The notes beneath the pieces are model-generated. The model did not search any database, was not told the DNA's origin, and worked only from the letters and a program-made list of their open reading frames with translations. Shown here piece by piece: positions 21,662 to 33,800 of a stretch of 64,000 nucleotides of DNA. The stretch covers positions 186,001-250,000 of the forward strand of contig JAJUBI010000008.1 of assembly GCA_022419385.1 (NCBI GenBank). The letters run 5' to 3'. A program made the translations under genes and the position numbers. Position 1 is the stretch's first letter; each line of letters starts with the position of its first letter. The DNA comes from Paraconiothyrium sp. Pb-2020. Taxonomy: Eukaryota > Ascomycota > Dothideomycetes > Pleosporales > Didymosphaeriaceae.

Positions 21662-22591
21662 TCAGTCGAGCGCTTCTATCAAACTCCCGTAATCTTCAAA
21701 GTAACTAGAAATTGTCAGCTACATCCGTACTACATAATGTGGACGTTCTCACTTTTGTAAATGGAGCGGCAGAACGTAGCCAGACAGCTGAGTTGCTGTT
21801 CTGAGATACGAAAGAGCTTGCTGGAAGTATTGGCCGTTCATTCTTGGTGAAGATACATTACCTAGGCTCATGAAAGCCTCGGCGGCCTATTCTCATGCGT
21901 TAATGATTGTACTTGAGGCTGGATGTGCATCATGACTCACAGTAGACAACAGTTCGCCAGTAATTTTGTCTTGCGTACGAGCTGCGTCGGTTGCACGTTG
22001 TAGATATTCAACGGCCGGGAGTAAGATCCCTCGAGCTTCGACGTAATCCGACATATGTAGCCGGCTTTCCGCTTCTGCGTTGTTTCTCCTCGCTTGTCTT
22101 TCTTCTTCACTGGCGGAGAGTGGCACGTAATGGCTTCCTCCACTGCTATTTGAACTTTGTTCGGAGAGATGGATTTTGGCTAGCGATCTCTGTGCTCGAA
22201 ATAGCCAGTTCCGACCGATGACTGTACATGGTAAGTGGTGTTCGAGTAGAGTGTGTAGGGAAATCTTACGGGTCAGCAGTTCAATGTCATCGGGGTAGAC
22301 CTGAAGTAGCGTAACCGCTTGCTTCAGGCACCAGTTAGCGATATCAGAGACGCCACCAGAGTCGGCATCAGCATAAGCTACGCGCTGGAATACACTGATG
22401 AGTGGCAACTGCCACTGCCTTCGGTTTTCATCTGGATGAGTGTCGTTGAACTCCAAAACAGCAGTGATGTTTCGAATGCTTTGCAGATGATTCCTCCAAC
22501 TATCGTGGGCCACGTCGAGAGTTTCCGTGATGTGGCTGACGGTGGACATAAGTATGCTGACTGCATCTTCGTCCATTGGCATCAGATTCAT
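21662..22591 (-). CDS. Fungal helical (TPR-like) protein of unknown function
   Basis: Four exons: 22591-22270, 22221-21941, 21886-21753 and 21704-21662, 259 residues; all four junctions agree in phase. The sequence is almost entirely amphipathic helices. Recurrent features look like helical repeats: WCLKQAVTLLQVYPDDIELL, LIGRNWLFRAQRSLAKIHL, DYVEARGILLPAVEYLQRA, and near the end YFQQALSYLRTATQLSGY and LQNYFEDYGSLI. The pattern is that of TPR-type scaffolds, but no named family is certain. The 48-nt intron 22222-22269 is a multiple of three without stops, so an unspliced form would add 16 residues. The start at 22591 is the first in-frame ATG; upstream exons cannot be excluded, because frame 22598-22840 is also open. 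Confidence 0.7.
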
Positions 22592-24455
22592 CAGGATTTA
22601 AGTTCTCACAAAAAGATGTGCAGGAAGAATTTTGAATGGACTTGAAGATGACGAGAGCCCAAGATTTGAAGGCGCGCAGAGTTGGTCCCCAGAACTGGAA
22701 GCCACGAAACGATGTTTAACTTGAAGGAGTGTAAGAAGGGCAGAGAACCAGTCGACAGGACTTGCAGAAGCAATGACACGATATATGAAGGAGTGTGTAG
22801 CAGTTAGTAGATACGAAAGAACTTTCAGCTGAAGATACAATCTGCAGCCTTACCTACAAGGTACGATGGCGAACAGCTTTAGACGTCCGTCCACACGGAC
22901 CGCCGGAAGTGAAGATGGATGTAGCAAGGTCGAAACTTGACGCCTCACAGACCACGAGCGTGGCTGTGGATAGTATACCTGGTGTTCGTGCATATGCGTG
23001 GCCACTTCATATGGCAGCCCAGTCATAGACAGTGTTAGGAACTGCGTCTACCATGACGCGGGATGCACGGAGCAGGTGTCAGACCGCTTCACGTAGAGCG
23101 CCGTGGCATCCGTGAGAGTCAGCTGGAGTATGGTAGAATGATCTGGGCATCTTAGACTTCTACCTGACAATGGACTTAGTGTCGCTCGGCGCGGAAAGGT
23201 AGGCAATCAGATACGGGCTAACAGTTGCAATGTCGGACCTTGAGCCCGAGTCTAGAGTCGGCGATGTAAAGAGTGCCAGAACTCCCGACTTGCCGAGCTA
23301 TCCCTCGGACAGGTTCATAACGGAGAACGCAGTTGTGTGTATCTGCGCAAGGCGGGAGCACCGGCGATTTACTAATCGCGTAGCCTGTCGGCTGGCGCAT
23401 GATAGGGCTGCGCTATGTATGCACATCGGCCGCGCGAGGCCGCCGCTGTCAGCCTCGCAAGCCGTACGAGGCCAAGAACGTCTTAACACTGTGATTGCGG
23501 AATCGCAATGACTGCAGGCGCATGCAAGTCGCCCTGGTCGTCGACCCAGACACCAGGCTTGGACGCTGTAGACGCCGTCGCTAGACGATGGCTCCCGCGC
23601 CGTGATCTCTACTAGCACTGGAGAGTCCAAGGAGGAAGATGCCAGGAACGAAGTATTATTCAGCACGAATACACGGAGTCATCTACTCTAAACAGTCAAG
23701 ACACTGCGACTGTAGATAAACTGGTTGCTAGGTTTCCGCTCTCGTCTGTTACATAAGGACGGGTGTGCGCTTGCATACGGGAAATGGTATCTCCGTGCAG
23801 TCGAAAGAGATATGTCAGCATCTACAAAACCCGAATAATCCTCAGGAACGTTTGGACTTGCTTTCAAACCATCTCCAATACGTTTCCCTTACAAACACAC
23901 ACAGCATCGATCTGGAGAGAGGCGCGCAGATCTGGTGAAGAGCTCTGGAGTGTAGTGGACCACCGCACGAGGGTCGATGCCCAGAACGCTGTAGAACGAG
24001 CCAGCGGAAGAGCATTGATATGATGCATGCCTGACGCTCGACACGCCGGATAACAAGCATGTCCACCATCTAGGCCGGTGAAGCAAGAACACGACGCGAC
24101 TGCGAAACCCTCGGTGACGTCGGTGTCGGCGGTGCGAGGCGCTTCGGACGATTCACTACTGGGGAGATTGCGACCAATCAAACGGGCTAGGCCCCGGTAC
24201 TACCCCGACCGTTGCACGATACCCCAGTTCTACCCGCGATCTCCCCTTTCCCCTACTGTGTTCAGACACGCACCCAACTACAATACTTCGCCTTCTCGAG
24301 TCTGTCCGCCGTCCGACGTCGCCATTGTACCGTCGACTCTTCACGAACGTTCCCGAATCAGCGGACTAGCTCACGCGCCTATTGCACGCACAACGAAGGG
24401 TCAACAGGCGCATTCCAGCAGCGCCAACCACCGGGGGGGTTCCCGCCATGCGCTG
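22592..24455. other. 1.9-kb intergenic region
   Basis: Lies between two divergent genes and holds both promoters. Frames on the two strands overlap (for example 23298-23666 minus and 24078-24530 plus); the latter continues in frame into exon 1 of the vezatin-like gene, but its upstream part is not family-like. No repeat, tRNA or transposon is visible. Confidence 0.5.
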
Positions 24456-26437
24456 ATGGAGCTCGTTGTACAAGACTCGCCGCTGGCTGAGTATCTAGAG
24501 GGTCAGATTCGCCCCTCGTCCCGATTATGAATCATCCCAGGTTGACAGTCATGGCAGGCAAAGGTCGTGGATCAACACCATCGTCGCCTACGGGCTCGCC
24601 TACGCATACGCATGCAACCACCAGCTTCGCGCCCCGGGGCCCGTCCACACTACAGTCACGCATACGGGATAAGCTGCCTCAGCCGCTGCGGGTACGCGTT
24701 GGCCAAAATGGCGCCGCTGCTCGCATTCACAGTGCTTGTTCGGTTCGGTGCGCCCTATCCCTCCCTATTGCACCCCACTAATGCACTGCTAGAGAGCGGT
24801 AAATTCACGCCTAGGCCGCGCTGACAACCAGCGGTTTCTCGAACACTTTCGCTACCTCATCGTCGCCTCTCAACTGCTGAACGAACCTGAACGCCTTCGA
24901 GCGACCGCTATCCCCCAATTCGCGGCCGCCGGCCCGCCGACCGAATTCCAAGTTGCCACTATCAGCGTGACAGGCGCAGCGCTGACAGGGGCGACTGCCT
25001 TTACGCTGGTATGGCTCATACACTGGTCGCGGGAGCAGGCGTCTGGCTTTAGCTGGGGTAGATTCTCCCTCGTGGTCGCTGTCTTCGCCGCCGTGGCCAC
25101 CGCGTGCTATGCGTACGTGCGCCGGCAGTGGCTGCAGTACCTCCGCCAACAAGCCGTGGAAGGTGCTTCTGCCCTGGTCACAAATCTTCAGGCGTTCGAG
25201 GCCTCGACGTCATCCGCCCTCGCATTGATACAAGAAGTGGAGCTTGTTTCAAGGGGCTACCGACTGTGTGTAAACATTCTGCCTAAACATTCTGCTACCC
25301 CGCTGACATCTTTCCAGAAGCAGCCCTCTCCCTCCAATCTCAAGGATCGAGGAGAAAGGCCAAGCCCGTCGTTGCCACCGCCTTCGTCGAACACTACATG
25401 CCGCATACGCCGAGACCGTGCCCATTTTCCTCGACCAAAGTAGAGTCCTTAAGCAACTGGTCAAAGAGGATGATTTAGAGAGATATCTTGACGTGTACGA
25501 CGTCAGCAATCCAGATCTGCAAGATGCTGCGCAAGGGTACACTGAGTCGGAGTTTGAGGACAACGAATCTCTAAAGGCGCTTCGTGTACTCCAATATCGC
25601 CTCTCTACGCTACGTCGGGTCTACCTCTGCTCACTCCTATCGTTGGAAGCAGATGGCGGTAAACCTGACTTTGCAAGGTGGTCGGCTGTAGTGGACTCCA
25701 TGGTCATACTGGCTGCCGCGGCTTGTGACTGGACCGAGAAATTCAACCGCATTGTTGCGGAGGAAGAACAACCGCTCCCGTCGCCTCTAAAGATCCAACC
25801 TACACCTCATCGGGAACGTATACGTAGTTCTGTTCGTAAGCTCAGTGGCTTGTCCTCCGGCATCCGCGGACTGCAAGCCAAGATGCAAATCCTTCGCGAA
25901 GAATCAAATAAGAGCTTGGAAGACTCTGAAGACGTAGGCGAGCTTGGAAGCCATTTGATGGCACAGTACGACTCGATTGGCGCCGACCTCAAGAACCTCG
26001 TCCAAGCGTGGGAAACGGGCCGAAATGCGCTAGCAATGAACATAGACCGGCATGAGCGTCGCGTATCACAAGCTTCCAGTGGGTTGCGATCGCCCGTGCC
26101 CAGTCTCGGTGGTCTAACCGCTGTTGACGAAGGCAGTCCATCTGACGCCCTCCGCGCTCTGAACGGCGAGCTTCTGAGCCCGCAGGTGTCTGCCCCGGCG
26201 AGCGAGGGAAGCAACTCTGACGACGAGATCTTCGAAGCCATCGCCATCCCCAAGACTAGGATGTCGATGACGAGAGAAGAGCGCATGCAGAAGATCCAAG
26301 AAGACCGCGCGCGACAGGCGTCGGCGCGAGAGGCGCGAGAAGCGAACAACAACGTGATGAAAGAGCTGGAGTCTGTGCTGAAGAACGCCAGGCCCATGGG
26401 GCGCATCGGCCCCGCAGGCCGCATAACGAGCATCTAA
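24456..26437 (+). CDS. Vezatin-like protein (myosin-binding motif of peroxisomes)
   Basis: Four exons: 24456-24501, 24558-24691, 24832-25265 and 25318-26437, 577 residues. Family members (vezatin in animals, Inp2-related in yeasts) are membrane receptors; yeast Inp2 links peroxisomes to myosin V. The start MELVVQDSPLAEYLEG is typical of the fungal proteins. The region RFLEHFRYLIVASQLLNE precedes two membrane helices (about residues 104-128 and 141-160), then RGYRLSSPLPPISRIEEKGQ. A long helical and coiled-coil domain with LRVLQYRLSTLRRVYLCSL follows. The C terminus is acidic and charged. Exon 2 could start at 24549 or 24558 (acceptors 9 nt apart, both in frame); the latter gives LEGKGRG and is preferred. 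The 140-nt intron 24692-24831 is long for this gene set. Function is inferred from family. Confidence 0.8.
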
Positions 26438-27115
26438 CGTTTTTCCTATGTAATGATTGTCTTCCGGACATCCCTCTTGACCTTTTTGCGCAGAAAAAGC
26501 CGCGTTTATCTGGCTGCGTACCGCTTACGCTGTATTTTCCTTTCCTTGTCGTTTTCTACTCTGCTATACCGGTTCTCCTTGGACTACGGCGTAAGGCTTG
26601 GGGTTTAGCATGGCTACGCGCTGGCTTTGGCGTCGGACGTATACTGGGTGGTGTTTTGTATTTTTGCAAGAGAGGGGAAAAGGCGTGGACGAGACGAATC
26701 GCTTAGCTAGCGAAGTGCTTCCTTCTGTGTTAATATGTAATGTTTATGATACCATATACAGTATATACTGAATAAGAATGTCTAAATTTTAAACCTGGGA
26801 ATGGTGGGTTTTCAGTGTGGGACGTGTGGCCCGTTGGATAAAGATGGCGGGAAGTGTGGAGTGAGGTAGACAGGTGATGTCTTGTGCAAGTGATGGTGCT
26901 TGGACTTGGGTTAAGGGGGTGCGTTGTGTGCTGCAAAGGAGGATAAAGGCGCGAAGAGTAGGCGGTTGTGGTGGAAGTGGGTAGATATGTGATGGTTATG
27001 GAGTACAGGGGTCGCGAGACGCGTGGAGCACTTGGCTGGGGTGGTGGGACGGTGGTAAGGGTCGGGAGAACTTACGGGACGTTACCAACGAAGGTTCTCG
27101 GATAATGTGAGTGTA
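26438..27115. other. 3' region left of the minisatellites
   Basis: Contains the vezatin-like gene 3' untranslated region and T/G-rich sequence. One minus-strand frame of 68 codons is low-complexity His/Thr and not convincing. Nothing else is seen. Confidence 0.5.
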
Positions 27116-27202
27116 GGGGATGAGGTAGGGGATGATGAGGCAGGGGATGATGAGGCAGGGGATGATGAGGCAGGGGATGATGAGGTAGGGGATGATAAGG
27201 TA
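27116..27202. repeat. 15-bp minisatellite GGGGATGATGAGGCA
   Basis: One 12-bp unit (27116-27127) followed by five 15-bp units starting at 27128, 27143, 27158, 27173 and 27188. The three central copies are identical; the last two carry T for C at the penultimate base, and the last also has AA for GA. The array runs directly into the next one. Confidence 0.9.
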
Positions 27203-27327
27203 GAGGTTGCTTTTAGGTAGAGGTTGCTTTTAGGTAGAAGTTACTTTTAGATAGAGGTTACTTTTAGGTAGAGGTTGCTTTTAGGTAGAGGTTGCTTTTA
27301 GGTAGAGGTTGCTTTTAGGTAGAGGTG
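27199..27327. repeat. 17-bp minisatellite GGTAGAGGTTGCTTTTA
   Basis: Seven full 17-bp units start at 27199, 27216, 27233, 27250, 27267, 27284 and 27301, followed by a partial unit. Five are identical; the third and fourth differ by one to three bases. The array shares its first four bases with the end of the 15-bp array, so the two repeats are fused without a spacer. Confidence 0.92.
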
Positions 27328-29766
27328 TAAAGGGTTGGCATAGAATGAGGCTTGTTGTGAGCATGACGTAGGACGCAATGACGTGAAGACTTATGGCAAG
27401 AGTTCTTTGGTCGCGATGAACAGTCACTTGCATGGCATAGAAAAAGAAAGTGTTCTTTGTAGCAAGGCATCACGTTGTACATGGCTATGCTGCAGAGAGC
27501 ATAGACAAGCCACGTTCTCTATAATGGAAAGGGGTATCGGTGGCTCATTACTCTACGCAGTGCGCTTGATAGGAGATCGCAATGTTGCAAGTACTTGAAA
27601 GGAGTAATTGGCAGTATTTTCACGGACGTTGATTCGAAAGAGATTTCGTGGATGCGATGCAGGCCCTAGATCGTGTTCGTCATCTGTACAACAGCATACG
27701 TACCCTGTGCGCCCTGCACGTCCCACTTAGGAGACATCGATATCTTACAGTGCATTCTTCCCTTTCAGGACAGGCACAGCCTTTTTCGTTCCGGCCACAA
27801 TTCCCATGTGGACTTCGCTTTGCGTGCTCAACCTCGCCGTGGAGAGGTCGTCCACTGCCACTAGTCTGCGTGTGTTTTCGCACACCTATTGCAGTGACAA
27901 CTTCACGACGAGATCTGGAGACTTTAAACTTGATACGTCGACAAGTCAGTGCGGATGGAGTGACGTACTCTTATGCCATATCGATCACAGGTATGGGGTC
28001 GTGTTGCACGACCACTTCTGGCCAACAGACAAGACACGCTGATTGGCCACGGCTTTCATATTCCGGTTGTGCCAATCAACCGTCTCTTTTCGGAGATGAT
28101 CGAGAAAACTGTCGTTCTCTTCTCGTGAGGCGAACTCGACTTTTCGCTACCTATCCGGCTTCGAATTGGCCCTGCATCACATTCCATTCTCGTATTGATC
28201 ACTTCCAGCGATGTTAAAAGCGGCTTTTCTGTGGACACACCATCGTGAGGATCATGAGGTGGACAGCTGAGGATGAAGATAAAATCATCTAGACCGAACT
28301 ATTTGTGCCTTGGGGACACCTGTACCAGGGCGCCATGCCCACATGTAGTACTGACTTAGCAACAGCGCGCCCCGCTACACGCTGGGCCCTGGGGATGTAA
28401 CAATAACCAATGATTGGTTGCAGTATGCATGCCACATGAAAGCACTGTTCCGCTTCAAGGGACAGCTTGTTCACCCTTCTCCGCGGCTCTAATTAGAACT
28501 CTCGGAGATTGGAAGCCTGTCGACTTCGTGACATAGTAGCGACGATAAGTAATCATTGCGACGAGTTTACTGGCATATTGATCTCTAGTATAGCACCTGG
28601 AATTTAGGACAATCCCAAAAAAGCATTGAAGGATTATCAAGCGTTGGCCGCAAAGCCGCAAACTCTTGATGTTTCTGGAACCACTGTCTACTGCAAATAG
28701 TCCGGCGTGCCTAGAGCAATGGCCACAAGGCAGGGATTTCTTCGTGGAATTGGACTATGGGAATAGTCGACTGTAGCTCGCCGACTCGGAGTTGGTTCCC
28801 GATGCCATCCACTCGACCACAAGATTGTGCGGATACTAAAAGAGTTTTCACCCCTTGCGGCAGCCGCGGTGTGTATACCCGAGTTGTGAGATCGTCTGCA
28901 AGCCATGATGGTATTCGGTCTCTCCAGCCACATAATATCGCATACTTGCATCCGTGCGTCTCATTGGACCCATCAATGATTATTCCGCCTGTCTTGTGGT
29001 ACATTCGCAATCGGGCCGTCTGCGACTACGAATCGTTACCCTGCGCATCGGTGAGGACACATTATGGTGTGTGATCAATCTGAACTTGTGGTATTGTGGT
29101 CAGACAGACTAAAGGATCGGCCCGCGTCTCGCACGTTCCAAGCCAGGTCTGTTGGATAAGTGTTATTTCAACCTCACTCCATCCCCTTAGTGAGATCATC
29201 TATCTCCATCCGCTTCAACATCGACATAGGACCACATTCGAGTTCATCCTCACTACGAACAACCGCCCAAACTACACGTGCTCGCCAGGGTTTAGTTGGA
29301 ATAGAAATCAAATCAGTACCAACATGTTCTTTCCTATAACGAAGTTCATATCTAAATCACTACCTGTCCACCCTGCAGCTGACCTTATGACCTACTATCA
29401 GTCGAGGCCCTCTTCTTCCTTACAATTTGTCCGCTCGATTAGAACAAGACTGCCGCCCCAAATTTAGGAATATTCTACCGCAGACTTCTGCACAAAACGG
29501 TTGAACAAGACCACGCCAATCAACAGCCTAGAGTCCACTCTCAGGTCCACTTTGGCCCTCCAACTAAGTTTCCGATTAGATCGCTTGCGAGTAGCTCACC
29601 GTTGTTTGCAAAAGTCTACGGCATCTATCTGCCTCCTCTCACATCCCGGAGTGAGCACACAAATTTTGGAAAGAATTCAGCAAACATACCACCTCATAAC
29701 GTAGCCAAATGTCCATCCAATCTTTGAACAATACCATGCACGGATATATGGCAACCAACCTGGTTT
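27328..29766. other. Gene-poor stretch left of the first zinc-finger gene
   Basis: About 2.4 kb. The longest frame, 27648-28217 plus (189 codons), has no recognisable product. A minus-strand frame at 28056-28238 (60 codons, begins MSTEKPLLTSLEVINTRMEC) looks somewhat protein-like, but I could not join it to further exons. No transposon open frame and no AT-rich RIP-like decay are apparent. Confidence 0.5.
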
Positions 29767-30810
29767 TCACCTCTTATAACGTCGAAGTCGATTCGGTCGA
29801 CATGGGGGCGCCTCGTGCTTCTTACGCCTATGGTTAAGAAGAGCATCGGAGCGCCAGAAGACCTGATGACATTCAGGGCATTTGCATTTTCTGGTTTCGG
29901 CGTAGGCGGTGCAGGCTCGGGACCTTTGATGACGGGTCAAATTGCCTTTTGCATGGTTACCGTTCAGCTGCAGGCCGCATGCACATTGAAGTGAGTACAC
30001 CCCACCGGGCTGGGCAAAGTCTTCCCCTACGAGATCGTCCCGAGTATTCCTGGAAGGCCCGAAATACGTATGGTCAGCTACCCGGGTGGCGTGGCTATCA
30101 AAGAGATGAGAAGGAGTTTGTAAGGCACTGTCTAGCTTAGTGTCTGATGGCATCTATGGTGTCAAAAGCTTACGGTGAGGTAGTAATTCTCTCCGATGCA
30201 CAATCGCCTTGGTCGAACCATGGACTATCGGCGTCGTCTGGTTGGTCATACGAAGCGCACGTGTCCTTGGAAACGAGCTCGTACGTTGAGCCATCACTAA
30301 TCATCTTTATTAGTAGCGATCAGTCGATCATCGATGTGCGACTCACCAGCAAAGTGTTCTTTCATAGGTGCTAGGAACAATGGGAAATGGCGGTGTGCCA
30401 AAGGTATCAAGCAACTTCAGCGACATCGATTCTGTCTTGAAAGCGTACCAGTCGCCATTAGATCGACTTGAGCGCGACAAGCCCTGATCTTGATGGACGC
30501 TACGACGGAAATCCATCGAGAGGTATTCCTCCCGGTCCGGAACCGGCCCTGCCGAGGGCAGGCCATGTACGGGTCCACCAGGTGCTACACCTGTGGCGCC
30601 TAAACGAGGACATCAGAGTCTACCAGACCAACAACGGGACCATGAGGGCGTTTTACCATACAAACACTCAGGCTGGATATCGGCTGACCACGTCTGCTGC
30701 CCAACTTGTGGGCTCTCGTAAGCCATTGAAAAGGTTGCTGCCGGTCCATCCCAAGTCTCTGTGGGCCGTTGTTCGTAGGGAACCGGACGATAGAATCCTT
30801 CACCCGCCAT
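29767..30810 (-). CDS. C2H2 zinc-finger protein A
   Basis: Four exons: 30810-30657, 30599-30347, 30296-30174 and 30127-29767, 296 residues; all junctions agree in phase and have normal fungal splice sites. The first 220 residues are disordered, Pro/Tyr/Gln/Ser-rich (MAGEGFYRPVPYEQRP at the start). Two zinc fingers close the protein: a variant C-x-C-x16-H-x5-C finger (CACGLQLNGNHAKGNLTRH) and a normal C-x2-C-x12-H-x4-H finger (CPECHQVFWRSDALLNH). A basic tail RPNRLRRYKR follows. This is the layout of small fungal C2H2 transcription factors; DNA binding and nuclear location are inferred. The start at 30810 is preferred; an in-frame ATG at 30870 would add a hydrophobic stretch. Its closest relative here is gene B at 34846-35949. 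Confidence 0.75.
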
Positions 30811-33800
30811 ATTCTCAATCGATTCTCTAGGGGTAGCCAGCCAAAAGATCACATGGATCAGTATGATCAACTACCGGTCCCTCAGGGCTTACTCGAACTC
30901 CACTCGTTGGTCCTGGTCGCGAAGGCTGGGCCGAGCTGCTCGAACGGCTCTTGTGGGGAGGGACGTTGTCACGGCGAAGCGTTCTAAGCTTTGACGCGAT
31001 TCTTGAAAGTTTGCTAACCCGGTTTCGTGCTCTTGTCGTGCACTAGAATGACACCATGTTCTGTACAGGGTGAGTCAGGGACGAATTGTCAAATCAAATA
31101 GCGGCGCCTAACGCGTTCCAGATGCGGAAATTTTCATACCTGTGAAGGACGACAGAGCACGCAAGCACAATTACAATGGCAGGGAGGTTCCTCCCATATC
31201 AGTGGAAGTCCCACTGTGCGAAGATATACGATTTCTCTTCTAGAAGCGAGGCTACCCTGCTGTCGAAGCTTCAAGGAAGCCGTGTCGACGAACCCTGCCA
31301 GCAGCCTGAGGGCAGTCAATCCCACCCTGCCGTGGAGGTCATTGTTACCAGACGCTTCGCTGACATGATCTGATCTTTGACGACCACGACCTCGTTATTG
31401 GTGTTGGTTGAATGTTGCAGGCAGGCGCACCGCGTCACAACGGCGTCTGTGATACATGCAGCACTCGTCCCGCCGACCCTGTTCAGCTTTCACAGCGGGA
31501 TCGGACGCAGAATCATCTTCGATCCAGGCAGTTAGAATGCATGTGGTCGCTTATGGGATGGAACTCCCGTGCCGCGGGTGGGTCACGATGACCAACCCAG
31601 TTGGGACCTCCAAGTCGGCCAAACCTCAAAGTCCCTCCCTCAGGAAGGGGTCTTGGCTCAAGTATTACGTTGGCTTAGGATTATAGACTAGCAGCCGCGT
31701 GCAGCTAGTATCATGAGTGCGGCCAGATGAGCAAGTCGTTGTTCTTGAAATGCGTCTCGACTGGCGTGGACTTTCCCTATTGTTCATAGGCCCCATCGAA
31801 CGCTTTGTTTCGTTACAAAACGTGACGCTGTGCCGAATTCAAGGCATATAGCGCCTCGAAAACCCGTACTAGCTACTTCTCTATCACCTCGGCCTTCTAT
31901 TTGCTAACCGCGCGTAGTTCATACGGCTGTCCCTTGCAAATCGGTCGATACTCATGCTGTACTACTTTTGAAGTCCGCTTGTCCTGGTCGTGTCAAGGGT
32001 ACATCGCAATGTCCCACAGGAACCTGTCGCCCGTTCAGCTGTGTACTTCAGGATCAGCAACGAGCCTGTGCAATGGCGCTTCAGTCGAATCTCTTCTGGA
32101 ATGGCTCGCGGTTGGCAGACGATGCGACAGTTGGATCGATGATCACTCGTTACCATTGGAGCACTGCTTCTGCACTGTCGTGGCACAGTTGATCCCTTAC
32201 GTACGGTGACCCGAGCTCCGACCCTCCGGACAGCAGAGTGCTCTGCGTAGGAGCATCAGATCCTGACGGAATGCTCCTGTGTCCTTTAGACCGCCATCTG
32301 GCTTATTGAGGAAGGCTAATCCACTTAGATCGTGTCTTGTACAGGCCAATGGTTTGTTGACCGGGTACGATTTGCGTAAACGGGTTCGAGATGTGTGTGG
32401 TCAATTGCACCTCGCTGGAGGAGAGACCGGCGTTCGGAGAGCGTTACAATTTACGCGACCTAGACTAGCTATGGAGATTACCAACACCGTGGTTCCAATG
32501 CTGTAGCTGTTCATCAAGTCTTGACGCGGTCCACAAGACTTCCGAGCCTACCTTAAAAAAGGCCCTGGACATAAGCATTTAGAATGCTTCCCAGCGCAGA
32601 TATTTGTTTCATTAGGAGCTGACTTACATAGAGGGAGTGTCGTTGACGTTTAGTACGGCCAACGTGTTAGCGGAAACCATTCATTTCCGTGTTGATTCGT
32701 AGAATCTTTGGAAGAGCTGCTTGGCAGCACAGGAGACTTCGCGTTCGCATTCCATGGATTTTGTGCTACCACGCTAAGCTTTGCTCGACTCACATGCGCG
32801 TATTGTTACCACCTCCCTTGACTCCTAGAGTGATTTAATACGCCCACCCACCGGGCCATGGGCTTCGCCTCGACAAGCTACATGCAAGTAGATTTTCATC
32901 GGAATTTGATTTGCAATCTTGACCATGGTATTGGCGGGTGCACACGTTGTTTCCGGGTTCAGACGTGAAGAGGACCGTAAAGAAATCGATCGCCCGCGTG
33001 ATGGATGAATCTACTGGGGATGAAAGGATGAACGCCCACGGCTACGCGCAGGAAAGAATAGTGGTAATTTTCTCGCAATCATGATGACCAATGATCATAC
33101 AAGACTTAGGTGGTAGCGCACATGAACCGCGCGGTTCTTTTGGCCGAAAAGGTTGCGATATATTAGGTACCATCCATTTCCGTGTCACTCTCCACCCAAC
33201 GTGGGGGAAGCTTCTAGTCCACGATGTCGATCTGGTTCGATTCTCCGCTTCGAAACAGCCACGATAAGATCCTTGCCATAAAACTAATGTCACACTGCCT
33301 CCACGTCTGCAGCTAGAAATGCATAAACAGTATCCAGAATCCATCAGGGTTCTCGGAGCGTTCGGAGAGTTCTCCCCGGTCTTTCATTGGCTTTCATCTA
33401 CTTTGTGGGTACTCATCCGAGCCCGATCCTGTCCCTCGGGATGCCTGTTGCGGACGCACTTTCGAGAGATATACCCGCTATGTGATTCCTACAATGCTTA
33501 CCGGGCGCAATGTCTATCTATGTCCTGTAATTCACTAGCGTTACGAAGCTCTTGACGTGGGGGAGCTCCTCAAGGCTCAGAACAAGTACCAGTTTCAAGC
33601 CAGCACTTACAGCGTGGCCAAGGCGCAGTCTACAGAATTTGATCGACTCAATGCAGGGCGACTCTTGAGAATCCTCGGTCACAGCCGTCTCAGCCTTTCA
33701 GCCTTCATTCGTAACCTGGTTGTCCCCTTCCCTCGTCTTCGAGCATAGAGGACACTTGCCTAATTCGGTGGTATGACTCGACAGTTTATGCCAATGGCAC

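Noticed and set aside
24078..24455. N-terminal extension of 126 codons to the vezatin-like protein
   Set aside because: In frame with exon 1, but the family start MELVVQDSPLAEYLE lies at 24456 and the extension is not protein-like.
30468..30830. 120-codon plus-strand frame
   Set aside because: It is antisense to exons 1 and 2 of zinc-finger gene A, which have phase-consistent splicing and end in clear zinc fingers.
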